Shown in pieces: positions 35,601 to 47,912 of a DNA stretch of 64,000 bases. The first letter of the stretch is position 1. Each line of letters begins with the position of its first letter. A program made the translations under genes and the position numbers. Origin of the DNA: Daphnia pulex (taxonomy: Eukaryota; Arthropoda; Branchiopoda; Diplostraca; Daphniidae); contig NC_060026.1 of assembly GCF_021134715.1 (NCBI RefSeq), positions 12,639,001 to 12,703,000 on the forward strand. The letters are read 5' to 3'. The notes beneath the pieces are model-generated. The model was not told the origin of the DNA and ran no database searches. It saw nothing but the letters and a program-made list of their open reading frames with translations.

Positions 35601-38600
35601 GCTGGAATTATTCGAATTAAACCAAATAAAAGTTTGACCCACTCTAAATCGATGGTGGTTCCGTCTTTGAGCCAGGTGATATCCGGGCGAGGATGACCGT
35701 TGGCTGCGCATTCCAGCGTGACCCGAGTGCCTTCGATGGCCACCGTGGTCCTGGGAACGGCCAGGAAGTTGGGCGCTTCCGGCTTGCCGCCCTCTTCCAG
35801 CTCAGAGTGGACATTGAGTTTGGCTTCGGCGCTGATGCGGTGCTTGTCCACGTTGGACACATTGCACCGGTAATAGCCCTAGAGCGTTCATCATCGCGTG
35901 AGTCATTAGCAATTGATTTATTCCCATAAATAAATCAAATAACCAACACACAAAAACCGAAAATCCTCCGCCACCAAAGTTGGTTAATTTATTACCTGAT
36001 CAGAAAGTTGGACTTGTTCCAGTTCCAAGGCTCCTGAAGGCAGCACAATCATCCTAGCCGGATCTAAATTTAGGGGTAGATCGTCTTTCAACCAACGGAC
36101 GTGAGCAGCTGGCGTCGCCTGTACACGATGGGGAAATAAATAAATAAAACAAAACGAAAAAATGATAAAATAAACCATCCATCAGTCTCATTTGTGCGTG
36201 TGTATGTTCGCTACGCCAAACGCGAGAGAGAGAAAGAACGTTCATTCCAACAAACAAAAAGCCGGGCAAGATGCCCGGATATGCCGCCTGACATTTTTCT
36301 TTTTTTTTCTCCCAGCTGATCTGGAAATGATTTTCTTTTTCTCTTAACGCCGCGTGAAGCAAAAAGTCAAATGCTACACTCTGTGGCATTCAGTCGCCCT
36401 CATCATCGTCACCTTTTTTTCTAGTCTTCCATCCTCTTTTATTCTAATAGTCTAACCCGTCCATCCGCTCTCTCTCTATCTCATAAGAAAAAACAAAAAC
36501 AAAAATGGAATGGCTGAGCTAATTGGTCCAGCCCTTTTTTCTCTTCTTCCCAATTTTTATTTTATTTATTTTCTTTCGGGAATGGAACGTTTAAACGCGG
36601 GCCAGAAGATAAGATTCTCTCTCTCTCGTTTGTTTGCTTCTTTTTCTTTTTTTATATAAATAAACAAATGATAAAGAATGCTATAAGAAAGGGGCGTGGA
36701 TTGATGACTTTTAGAAACTGGGAAATAATTTTTTAGATGGACTATACCATGACCAAACAGTTGAAACGGGCCGTGTCGCCGACACGGACGGCCACGTCTT
36801 TGGGCTCCAGTTCAAATCTGGGCAACGAAGCGATTTGCAATTTGGCTGCCCGACTGATGATGGTGCCCACCGACGGTCTGGTGGCCGAGCATTGATAGAG
36901 TCCCTCGTCCGGTCGCTCATTACGACTGTGCTGGACGCTGGTGAAAGACAAGGAGCCGTTGGCCAGCACCGATCTGTGGAAAGAAAAGAAAAAAGAAAGT
37001 AAATGAACACGTCCAATTTATTTTTTGGTCACAGGGGAGGAAAAGAAAAAAATAAATTCCGTCAAGTCGACGGGCCGTGTTTAATTGCGGACGAGGCCGA
37101 AAATAAATTTCAGAAATTGGTTAAATTGTCAAATAAGAAAAAGGAAAAGAAAAATACCTCCTGTTTTCTCCGTTGAGACTGAGAAGGACCCCGTCTCGTT
37201 TCCATTCGATGAACGGGGCCGGGCCGGCCTCCTCCATGTCGCGAAGCCAGCCAGCTGGAACACCGCAGTCGATGACAACCGAGGAATTTTTACTCACGAC
37301 CGCGTCCTGCGGTTCGGCCGTAAACACCAGATCCTCATCGCCAGCTGCTGATGAGGACAGATAAGAGAACGAAAAGGTTAAAGGCGCCAAAATTTTCAAA
37401 TTCAAACTAACAAACTCGCGGGGGAAAATTAAATTCCTCCCGGACCAAGGACAAGGGTTGTTGCTGTTCTTGGTACACAAAAGAGGACAAGTTTCTGTTG
37501 CGATTCAATCAACACCCACTCCTGCAAGGCCCACTGCTCAGAGCAGATCCCATTCCAATCGCTGACAGAGTTTTAGGAAACAGCTGGCCACACGCAAAAC
37601 AAACAAATGAGCTCCCAGCTGTTTTACTCCGGACCTCTACAAAATCCCCCTCCCAAAAGTTCTCTGGTATCGAACGGACCAACTACTTTACGGAGAATTC
37701 CCATTTAGTCCGCCAATCAAATCCCCTGGCCAACGAGAAATCAAATCAAAAACAAAAATAGAAAAACAAAGTTACGTCTTCTCGGGTGACTCGCCAACTT
37801 CGCATCGACATCACAAGTTTGGGTCCAACTTGGCCGGTCGTTGCGGTCCCAGTCGTAAAAAAAAGGACCCAACTTTGAGAGCCCAGTAGGTTGATGTGTG
37901 TGTGTGTGTGGGTTTGATGGATTAGTTGCTAGTCCCTTCTCATATAGTCATTGGTTATGTCTGTGTGTCTTATTTGTGCTCGGCTGGACGAAATACGACA
38001 CTGGAACTGTACAACTCGAACCCCCAATTGGCTTCCTTGTTAAGGGACAGTTGAGTAAGTCGAGAGGGGAGAACCGGACGCAAACAAGGACGACACTTTT
38101 GGGTCCCAGACCCGAAATGTTTGCATTTCCCATTTGCTCTGCGCAGTTGACACAAGTGAAACAAACTTTTTGGCAGGGTCCAATCCCTTCAGGGGAGAAA
38201 CTCTCAAATGGACTATAGTCTCTTCTTCAAAGGGAAAAACTCAACAACCCAAAGTTTTTTTTTTTATTATTTTTCCTCGTCTACCAAATCGATGAGTTAA
38301 CCACCCACCCGCTGGATTCGACCAAATAAAAAAACAATATCTTTTGGCCTTTGTTAGCACTAATGAGCTGCTTCTGCTTATACGATTCCACCAGGTGGGA
38401 GTTTTCTTCTTCTTCTCTTTTATCCATTTTGGGTTCTTTCACGCTCGGCGTGACTGGTAACGAATGCGGAACACGAGGAGTCTCCCGTGAATCGATTGGG
38501 GACGGAAGAAGAAAAGCAGCAACAACAACAACAACAACAACAACAAACAACAAATAAAAATCTAACGAGTTGAGAAAAAAGAAAAGAAAAAAGATTCCCA

Positions 38601-41600
38601 AACTGACAATGCACCGAAAAGGGGTTGGTTCTAATCAAGAAAAGAAAACTGGCCGTGTTCCAGGACGAACAACAACTACAACCACACATTGTACACCGCC
38701 CTGGCCTCGTTCCAGCCACCCTCTCACCTTGCCTCAATTCGGTTTCGTTCGTTCATTGAGAGCAACGAGCAACGATCGTGACATTTCATTTCCTCCGATT
38801 GTTTCGTTAGTTGGTGGGGGGGGGGGACTAGAGTTTCTTAACGAAGAAAGAAAAAAGGCAAAGACGGACGCATCCGCAATGCGTGGGCGGCGGACGAGAA
38901 TATATAAATACAGATCCATTAAGTCCGAAGTCTCTTTCCTTCCAGCGGAGTGGTGGACGGCACTCTCGTGATATCCCGGAAGGAACGCCCTTCCACGTGC
39001 ACGTCTACAAGACTAAACACGACTAATGGGTATACACACAGACAGACAACAACAACTTCTTCTTCTCTTTCTTTCTTTCTTTTGGGTTTTGTTGTGTTAT
39101 TCATAAGAATGCGCCCTTTTACTCCACATCCGGACGGAAGGAAACGGGAAAAAAGGAGGAGTCGAAAACACACAACTCAACCAAAGAAAAACTACACAAT
39201 GGCCATCATCAGACGAGGCAAACTTTTGTTGGTCGTGAGGGGGGTGTGAAACGACGTGTTCCAGCACAGTCGACATTTTCGTCCCTTATCTTTTTTCTTT
39301 CTTTTTTCAAAAATAAATATGAACTCAACATTTTTTTTTGAACGTCCATGTTTGCCAGCTCGTTTTCAAACTTCCCCTCCACAAAACGAAAAGTTTATCG
39401 GTGAGGTTTTCGACTTGGAGAAGAACTCGGTACTACGTTAAGTGCTACTAAATCTACTACCCGACGGTCTGAGCAGCTGTCATGAAACGAGGGGGGAGTT
39501 TGTACACACTATATAGACCATCTGCTTCTATTGGATAAGGTTCTTTTTTTTCTCTCTCTCTCTCGGTGTGTGTGTGTTCGAAAGTGACACGCTCGCAATC
39601 ATTTTCTCGGCTTGAAGTTGTCACGCCCGAGCGAAATCAAATCAAAAATTTTTGTTCCAACCCAAAAACGGTGAAACAAAAGGGGCCACAGCCATTCATT
39701 GGCTGCTCGCATCTGTCCATCTCTCCGTTTCACCAACAAGGCGAGAGTTCTTTCCACACACACACACAGACAGACCGACTCCGCACAGTTTGTTAAGTTT
39801 ATAAACAGCCATGCGTGACAAGCAGCCCGAAATACACGCGCATTCACACAAGATACAGAGGAGAGAGAGAGACCAGTCGAAAAGAAGAGGGAGATAATAA
39901 GTTGCACTTCAAAAAGGGACGACCCCCTCTTCTTTCTTTTTCCAGCAGTTTCCCTTTGGAACAATCGGAGAAGAGAGAGAAACTGGAACTTTGGCATCTG
40001 GTCGATTCGGAACATTTTCAAGAGAGGGGGGGGGGAGATGGGGAGAGTTAGGATGGACATGGTTGTTTGGTCCGTTCTGTCAAACAGTGATGGACGGTCG
40101 GCGATGGGAAATCGATAAAAATCCCTCGGAAAAAAAGAAAAAAAAACTTTTGCCCAAAATAAGAAGAAGAAGAGGAGAGATTAAGTCGGGAGTCTGCCGA
40201 AACAGACTCGAGACATTTGTTGATCCAACTGTTGTTGACGTCCGCATTTATCTTCGGGCCTGGCGCAACAACACAACAACAACAACTACGGGGCGAGAGC
40301 CTTGTGTTCTTGTCCGTCCCTATTGGACGTTTCCTTATTTTCATTCCGATGGCGGATTTGGTGTCTTGATACGACGAAATCGATTCATCTTTTGTAAGAG
40401 AAATAGACAAAAAACTCTTCTTCTTCTCTCTTTCTATCTATCCATTCGCCTTGTTTCAGGTAGAAAAAAGGGAGAAAAGAAACGAAAAGGTAGACAATGG
40501 GAGAAGGGGTTGATGAACGTAGCCTCGGGGGGAATTCAACAAAGAAGAAGGAAGGTTCTTTTTTCTTTTCTCTCCTAAAAATTTTCTTCGTTTTCTTCTT
40601 TCTCCCCTAACGTTTGGGTTTTCTTGTGTCTACAATGCGAGAGAGAAGCGCACGCCCAGAAGAATCCAGGGGAATAATAATAATAAAAGTTCTTTTCTAC
40701 CTCCCAGCAAAAGAAAGAAAACACACATGACCAAATAAACACACACACACACGCATTCTCTCTGTGCATTTGCATTTCTCTCTCTGTGTTCAACTAGGCA
40801 GCAGCAGAGAGTCTCCCTTTCACGACACCCAAATGATGTTGGTTGGCTGGAAAGACAAGAAATGTGTCTGTGATTTCTCCAACATGTTGGGTGTGTCATT
40901 TCGAAACAAATTCACGGTCGTCCGCGTTGCACGCGAGTCGACCGTAGAAAAAAACCTTAAACAAAAAATTGGACTCGACGCCAATCAATTTTAAATGAGC
41001 TAAGAAACTCGTTTTTTTAAATATTTTTTAACACGCACGCAGGGAGAAAAAGAAGAAGAAAGTTTTAATCTTTTTTAATTCTGTATCTTTTTTATAGCTG
41101 GTTCTTCTACCTTTTCAGGGGGAGGAGGAGGGAAATGGCGGTGAATCCTTAGAGACTCTTTTTTCCTTTTTTGTTTTAAAATAATGTTTCCGATGGGTTC
41201 GAGGGGTTGCAGCCTCTTTTGGGAGGAAGAAACAATGAATCCTAATGAATCTGTCCACCTTCCCCCTATGGAAATAAGAAGACTTTAAACTTACTTTTAA
41301 CCCCCCATGTACTAGTATACACTATCTACCTACCAGAGGTTTCTTTCGTTTTTAATTACCTGCGAGATGAACACGGGTCTTTTGGGTTGGAAACAAAAAA
41401 GATGAGCTCAACCTTTTTTCTTTCCTTCCAAGGGGGTTTATATACACAGTAAATATATAGGTATATATTTCCCTGGTGCCATTAAAAGAAGATTTGGTTT
41501 CTTCTTCCCTCTCTTTTTTGTGTTGTTTTGTTCTCAAGTTGTTAACTTTGTGTGTGTGTAAAACAATGGAGAGAATAGAATACCAATCTGTTTTAGTTGG

Positions 41601-43449
41601 TGGGGAAACAGCTCTCTACGTGGATATAAAAAAGTTCCAAGTTGTCGTGTCTGGCTGGAAACGACACACGTCATAATAACAACAACAGTAGGTCATTTCG
41701 GATTATCGCCTTATCTCATTATCCAGCAGGAGGGACCAATTGCGTTACAAGTTGGGAGCTAGCGGGGGCTCTGTATCATCGGACACGTTCTATTTCTCCC
41801 TCACCCGATTGACGGAGTAGTAGTCCATGATAGCACACGCAAAGTTACCGAGGCCAACAAAATAAATAGGGCGAGAGTGGGGTGTGTCGAAGTAATAAAC
41901 TACAACTTACATACCCATCCGGTTCTCTCTCTCGCTAGTCTTCCCCCTCCTTACCAGGGTATAAAATTTGCCTGTAAGAACGACAACTTTCCCTCCGTTT
42001 TTCATGAATATATATAACGTTTTTATTTTTTTCTTCAAAGCGGCGTGCGTTAGTTCAAGTTTCTTTGGAGGGAGCTCAAAAGAAGAAAAAAAATGGTTGG
42101 AACCTGTTTCTTTTTTTACTTTTTAAGTTTTCCGAGTTGGACAGAATTTTGGGTTTCTCTGGAAACCTTTCAAAACTTGTACACAACAAAAAAGGAATAT
42201 TGATGGCCGATGGATAAAAAAGGCATCCGTCGAATCGGGTTTTCCATGTCAGATAACCCCAGAAATAATAAATTTGAACAAAAGCGATCGACGTTCACTC
42301 AAAAGTCGATAGTTGTGAGTGAATGAATGAACGGAACGAATCAAGAAGATGGAAGAGGCTCCGGATGCGGGAGCCCTGGTTAAAATCAAAATTCTGTCCA
42401 AAACGAAATCCTCTTTTTCTCTCTCTATACAGTCCTAATCCGCCCGGATTATTAAATGAGAAGACCAAAGAAAAGACTTGTCAATCATTTCCCATGGAAA
42501 AATAAAATGGTTGGCTCTTCCCCCCTTCCAAGTTTCCAGTGAACCCGCTATTGTCCTGTTTAAGACACCCCACTGTGCGAGGGTATAGTCGAAAAAAGGG
42601 CAGACACACACACACAAAGTCTCTTTGTTTTAACAGTCGGAAAAGAAGCTCTGGTACTTTCTGACAGCCAACTGCTAAAAAAAGAAAACTCTCATTCCAA
42701 TCAAGAGCCATAAAAATACTTTGGACCACCCCACCGCCGATTCGGAGGACACGAAATCTATTCCAATGGAGACAAGTTTGTCATCGACATGTTTGCGCCC
42801 TCATCTTCATTATCATTCTAGTGTGTGTGTTTTTATTTTGTTATTCCAAAGTCCCACCGATTTGACTGTGTTGTTTTTCTAGCCAACATGCGACACAAGA
42901 GAGGCTACTGCTACGCTTTTCTGTTGATTTTTACGACTTTTTCGACTGGTAACGATCTCTAACAAAACAGGGGGGACATGAGAAAAACCGAATACGTCGT
43001 CTGTTTCTTCTCTCGATGGACAAATAAGGAAACTCGACAATCTCTTTCGACTCTAGGCCGATGGAAATCGAATCGATCGATGCATCTTCTTCTTTTTCAC
43101 AGCCCCTGGTTCTCTAGGGTTGGAATGTTGAGGAACTAACCCCGTAAGCGATTTATTCTGTCAAGAGGAACGGAGAACAAACCCAACCAGATTTCCAACT
43201 AGACTATTTGGTGGATATTCAACAGGCCTCTCTTTATTTTTTGAACGATTTCCAATGAATATCTTTCTTTGGTTTTAAGTAGTAGGCAAGGAAACAGAAA
43301 TATCACACACCTGCTTGGCTGGAGCAATATCCAATGTCTTGGCAACAGACAAGGACGACGACGATGGCAATCCAATAAACACGAGGCCGCAGGGAAGAAT
43401 AACTTGGACGGCTCAACCATCGTAAACTTGGTAAACGCCAGCCCATCAT
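29688..43449 (-). CDS. fra: frazzled: DCC/neogenin-family netrin receptor
   Basis: Nineteen phase-consistent exons encode 1,532 residues: 43449-43311, 37344-37158, 36973-36748, 36118-35996, 35878-35643, 35567-35276, 35193-35067, 34763-34442, 34339-33814, 33733-33409, 33316-32952, 32779-32624, 32552-32399, 32320-32126, 31914-31873, 31723-31550, 31467-31213, 30809-30726, 30358-29688. Order: signal peptide (WIAIVVVLVCC), four Ig domains (about 50-443), six fibronectin III domains (about 490-1125), one membrane span (about 1146-1170) and a cytoplasmic tail. The tail keeps P1 (PPDLWIHHDQMEMK), P2-like (RPIKPKSLLISV) and terminal P3 (MANLEGLMKDLNA) motifs. The family is known to guide axons and cells in response to netrin. 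The start is the first of two adjacent ATGs. The 6-kb first intron is the largest. A NAGNAG acceptor opens exon 2, and a 42-nt exon lies just outside the membrane span. Confidence 0.96.
31873..31914 (-). other. 42-nt juxtamembrane microexon of frazzled
   Basis: A 14-codon exon flanked by AG (31916-31915) and GT (31872-31871), phase 1 at both ends. It can therefore be included or skipped without changing the frame. It encodes part of the linker between the last fibronectin III domain and the membrane span. Alternative exons in this linker are known in vertebrate DCC and neogenin. Confidence 0.7.
37345..43310 (-). other. large first intron of frazzled
   Basis: 6 kb between the signal-peptide exon and the first Ig exon. 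It is crowded with microsatellites (GT/AC, CT, CAA runs, for example (CAA)n at about 38518-38551) and low-complexity frames. I found no exon of another gene. A hydrophobic frame with a GT donor on the plus strand at 42888-42950 was considered and rejected. Confidence 0.65.
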
Positions 43450-43931
43450 GTCGTTTTTTTTCTTTTGGTCAACTTCTCTCTTCTTTTTATTTGGCGAAAC
43501 GACACACACACATACATACACGCACGCACACACACAACACGTAAAAGACTCTGACGTTTATGAGAAGAGAGTCATGGTTCGACTGTTGGGTTAAACAGAA
43601 ACTACTCTCCTCAACTACAAGTTTGAGCTACTGCGACAACACTTGGCGAGGATGAAAAGGTATCACATGTACACGGAAATTAGTTTGACTGCACTTGGAC
43701 CTGGTATGTAGATGCACATTCGTCACCAACTCGCGTCTGAATGATCCGAATCAACAAAGGTCCTGCGATCGACTGGCCATCGCCATTGATAGCGTCCATG
43801 ATGCCGTTCCCCCTTTTAGGGTGGTTGACAGTTGCGAGGACATCTAGCGGTAGAATATTGAAGCTCGGCAGTCAACAAACAGACGAACTTGGGGGCAACG
43901 TATTGCTTTTGTGTTTTTGTCCCAGCACACA
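43450..43931. promoter_or_regulatory. bidirectional spacer between frazzled and TBC1D7
   Basis: Only 482 bp separate the frazzled start codon (-) from the TBC1D7 start codon (+). Both promoters and 5' UTRs must lie here unless further untranslated exons exist. It has an AC repeat at about 43503-43536 and no obvious TATA box for either gene. Confidence 0.55.
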
Positions 43932-45206
43932 ATGGCAACAGATGAGCGTAATTTTCGCTCCTATTATTACGAAAAAGTGGGATTTCGTGGCGTCGAGGAA
44001 AAGAAATCGCTAGAGATCCTGCTCAAAGATAAGCCGCTCGATGTGATCAAATTAAAGCAGTTCTGTTTACGCTTCCCGGTACCTGCACTACACCGCAACA
44101 AAGTCTGGAAAATCCTCCTAGGTATTTTTTTAGAAACTCTTACATGGGAGTTGATCGTTTGATTGGGAAAGATTGAAATTAATTTTCTTCCTATCCTTGG
44201 AGGCGTGTTGTCTGCATACACAGACAGCCATCAGTGGATCTGGGAGCAGAGGCAAATACAATTCAGCGACCTGACTCATGCCCTTGATGTGATGGGCCAC
44301 ACCACAGCAGCCTCACAGCCCTCAGAGAAGTTACTTCTTGTCTGGCTGCTAGAAAACCGGTGCCTGCATTATGATTACATCATGCAGGTATCTCGAGCTA
44401 AATCCTGGGGGTTCTGGCGATATTTCACAAGAGGTTCATTAATGACCATTTTCACTTTGTTTCAGCTTCAAAGACCAGATCATCTGAAGAAACTTGCCAT
44501 TCTTGAAACCTGTTTGAAGCTCTTTGATAGAGAAGTGGATGCCTATTGGTTGGCAAAAGGATTCTTTCACTTCTCCACCAAATTCATCCAGGGGCATGTC
44601 AAATTCAAAGAGTTGCTGAAGATGAAATTGGAAATAGAAGATTCAGATTTATATAAGTATAACTACTGCTGTGTTATTTATATTAATTTTAAATATCTAA
44701 CTTCAATTGCTGTGTGAAAATCACAGACATGTTATTGGTCTTGGAGCTATGGAAAGCCTTCCACTGGAATATTGGTTTGGCCAATGTTTTGCTGGTTACA
44801 TAGCTGAAACTTCTCTAGTCAGGTATAATCAACATACTACTCTTTGTTAACACAATTAGGGCTTTCAATGTGCTCATCGCCGTTTTATTGTTTAGAATCT
44901 GGGATAAATTACTTGGTGGCTCAACCCAAATCATAGTCTTTCTTGCTGTGGCTTTAATCTTACATTTCCGGCATTCCATTTTGGCTTGCAAAAACAATGA
45001 GGAAATAAATCAGTGCGTCAGTAAGGTATAATCTCTTTTATTTCATCTATTTGACGTTTGAATAAACTATGAAATAACATGCGATTCCTTTTTCCTAGGT
45101 TACAAAGGAAACGTCCGAAATTGTTGTTAACGAAGCAATTGAATTGTGGCAAGAACATGGCGGTCCGATCGGCTTAACAATTACTGATCTACCCAAACAA
45201 AAATGA
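43932..45206 (+). CDS. TBC1D7: TBC1 domain family member 7 homologue (TSC complex subunit)
   Basis: Six exons (43932-44121, 44203-44387, 44466-44656, 44727-44822, 44896-45025, 45099-45206) encode 299 residues, close to the 293 of human TBC1D7. The N-terminus [20 protein letters not shown] matches the family almost exactly. The C-terminal half has the typical pieces [20 protein letters not shown] and [11 protein letters not shown]. The TBC fold resembles Rab GTPase-activating proteins. In animals TBC1D7 is known as the third subunit of the TSC1-TSC2 complex, which restrains Rheb and mTORC1. Arg- and Gln-finger motifs of active Rab GAPs are not evident, as expected for this member. The start codon directly precedes the conserved N-terminus. 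An AATAAA at about 45240 suits a polyadenylation signal 35 bp after the stop. Confidence 0.95.
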
Positions 45207-45740
45207 AATATATTTATCACTTGGTGACTTTGTCGACTAAATAAAGCCAAATTTATTATGAATTATTTTTTTCGGAATGTATACTTTTTATCTATTTTCA
45301 AACAATGGTGTAGGTGTTTTGACAAGACAATTCCAGTACTGAATAGTGCTCACAAATGCATATTGTATTAGAATACAATAAAGAAACGTGAAATAAACGA
45401 GGAATCGCTGGCCACTCGAGTGCGGTTTCCTACATGTCCATTTAACAAAGAGGCATGCTCAGATTATCTCAAATTTCGCTGTGTTACGATATTCCAGTTC
45501 CACTATTGGATTCCAACTATTAGATTTAACAACTTTCTTGATTTAAGATTGATTTGGACCAATGAGAATGAAGACGCAGGTCGCAGGTGGAAGTGATAAA
45601 TTGAAAAGCCCTATGAATTATTAATGAAATGTAACTTTTATTTTCTATAATGATTGGTTTCGTGCAGATTTATTAAGACTCCAGGCCCATCGACTGACCA
45701 TTTAGTTTGCCCGTGTTCAAATAGGCAAATAATGCGTCGA
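45207..45740. other. convergent spacer between TBC1D7 and the gustatory receptor
   Basis: AT-rich 3' sequence of two convergent genes. AATAAA-type motifs occur at about 45240 (+) and nearby. No gene was seen. Confidence 0.6.
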
Positions 45741-47276
45741 TTAATTTTGAAGCAGGATAACCATATAAGTCACTACAGAACCTGTCAACTGGTTGATAAT
45801 TACCAAAAAAGCAACAGCGTTACTTAATTCAAATAAAAATTAACGGGAAAAAACTCACTGCTGGAATGAGATGGACCCCAACATTGAACAGTCCAGCAGC
45901 CGACAAGCGAACGCGGCCTTTATCAATTTGCATCAAAATACTCATCACCTGAAAGGTTTCAATGTTAGTGCAAATCCATAGATTACGTTTGTGTTAAAAA
46001 CTATAGTGAAACGGACCGCAATTTTTTCGGCCGACGTTCTGGCAAATCTGGAAATCGACATTCTAATCAATCGCTCACGTACTAGACGGACCTAAAATAG
46101 AAGAAGAATATCCGGCTAAAAATGTGTTATACATTAAAACTATTCGAGAAATAGAAATCGGATTTCATAATGACCTGAGTGACGGGCATATCTGCGGCGA
46201 AGAGTAGGACCAATATTCGTATCCATTCCGTTAAGAAATGAAAAGGAAATACTAAACTGTAGTTCTGCAACACGTTATTGCCATGAACGAAATAATACAC
46301 GAAGATAAAGGCTGCGTTGATGACCGAGACAAATTTAGTTGTCAGTAAAATCAAGACAGGAAAAGAGAAAATGTGATTCAATTCCGACGAAGCACGACAG
46401 AGGTAATGAAAAATCTTTGCGTTGTGTCTCAAGATTTTTAAATTTTCCGTCCTATAATTTGGATAATCACTGCTGAATTTGAGGGTGTTTATTTGATTTA
46501 AAATTATGTATATAGTAAGGTCTGGTTACCAGTTCAAATGTCCATCATAACGATCCGCTTCAGTATCCAACAAAACCATTTGCATGTAATGTGAGATTAT
46601 GTAATTGCAGATGTGTATGAATAAGAAAATGCATTCAAATATCGTCGCGGTCATCATCAGAATCAGGAGTATTGCAGCCGTTCCTAATAAAGCCGTCGGA
46701 TTCTCTAGAACCCAGGATGGTACTAGTGGCATCACTGCGAGCGCCCCGCTTACAATCTGCGTTAACAAATGACAAATGAAAGAGTTAGAACTTAAAAGAT
46801 TCAGACTCTTTGCCTATACTAACTGTCATGAGGATAAGTATAAAGCCGATAATAATTCGGGTCTTGAGCGAGCTCTTGTGCTGCGCCATGAATTCCTTTC
46901 CGAAAAGCCTCTCGACTTCTTGGACGGCTTCGATTGCCCTCTGCAGCCGACGGTAGCGCAACACGATCCAGCGGGAAAATAATAATTGTACCAGTGAGGA
47001 AATTGAATTGACCGCGGACAGAATTTTAATGGTGATGGGTAAACTTTGATCGGTTGATATGTCGTCCTGTTTACTGACTGAGAAGTACCTCGCGAAGCAA
47101 ACAATGGCGATTTGTAAAGCCAAAATAAATAGGAACCACCTGGCGACACGATGCTTGAAAGAGAAAGTGAATTTGTTAAATTTGTTGGTCATTAAATTGT
47201 TTTCTATCGCGTAAGGAATCATCCCGCACGCTTGACAGAGATTAACGAACGGTCGGATTTGTTCGAATACCGACAT
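45741..47276 (-). CDS. gustatory receptor (7tm_7/Gr family)
   Basis: Six exons (47276-46824, 46756-46530, 46451-46175, 46091-46017, 45948-45859, 45788-45741) join in phase into 389 residues, the usual length for arthropod gustatory receptors. Several hydrophobic spans are clear: RWFLFILALQIAIVCFARYF and an LLILMMTATIFECIFLFI stretch in exon 2, with two more in exon 3. The short final exon supplies the family hallmark at the C-terminus, TYMVILLQN, corresponding to the TYhhhhhQF motif. The final two exons follow the classic pattern of late short exons with phase-0 introns. Such proteins are ligand-gated cation channels of chemosensory neurons. The ligand cannot be deduced. I cannot assign it to a numbered receptor. 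Confidence 0.9.
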
Positions 47277-47912
47277 GATGGGGAAACCGAATTTCCTATC
47301 CCACTAAAGAAAATGCATCTAATAGGTTTAATAACTGGAGGAACATTGATGTGAAGAATTGTGTTGAGTGTTGAAGCTTGACAATTGTGTGTATTATTAT
47401 AGATGTAACCATGGGGATATGTATGGTAACATAGTAAATATAATTACTATAAAAGGTCCCACATGTTACTATGTAGCCTATATACATACGCATGAATACT
47501 TTCAGTGTTAAGAAATAATTATTTTCTCGTAATGGCTTATTGTTAATTTCCCGTTACTTACTTAATTTCAACTCTCAAACTTTTTGTTTCAAATTCCTAA
47601 TCGCTTATATTCATTTGCATGAATTTGTTTCTTCTCTTTTTTCTGGTGGCTTCTTTTTTTTTACTTCACGTGATTACAATCGACCTAAATAGTCCATCGA
47701 TCAATTTATCAAGCGCTTTGGTGAGTTTGTTTTTCTTATCGATTCGAAATCAAACCACCGACACCCACCTCAGTTTTGAAAGCATCGTCAAAGATAAGTT
47801 CTGTAAACACACGGCCTTTCTAAAGTTAATTTCGTTTAAGATATTCGGTATAAAAAGGACGGTCTCTAAGAGAACAAAATTCAGAACTTATTTACCTTTT
47901 CTCTTGAGCAAA
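47277..47912. promoter_or_regulatory. divergent spacer between the gustatory receptor and lectin gene A
   Basis: The only firm signal is TATAAAAA at about 47849, 64 bp before the ATG of gene A. An open frame continues upstream of that ATG to 47619, but it would place the signal peptide internally, so it is taken as untranslated. Confidence 0.6.

Noticed and set aside
38420-38737. Cys- and Val-rich frames on the minus strand
   Set aside because: They are translations of a CAA/GTT microsatellite within the frazzled intron.
42888-42950. Signal-peptide-like frame (RHKRGYCYAFLLIFTTFST) followed by GTAACG on the plus strand
   Set aside because: It lies inside the frazzled intron on the opposite strand and no continuing exon could be found.
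47619-47912. Upstream extension of the gene A frame, starting at 47619
   Set aside because: The TATA box at 47849 lies inside it, and it would bury the signal peptide seen at 47913; paralogues start at the equivalent ATG.
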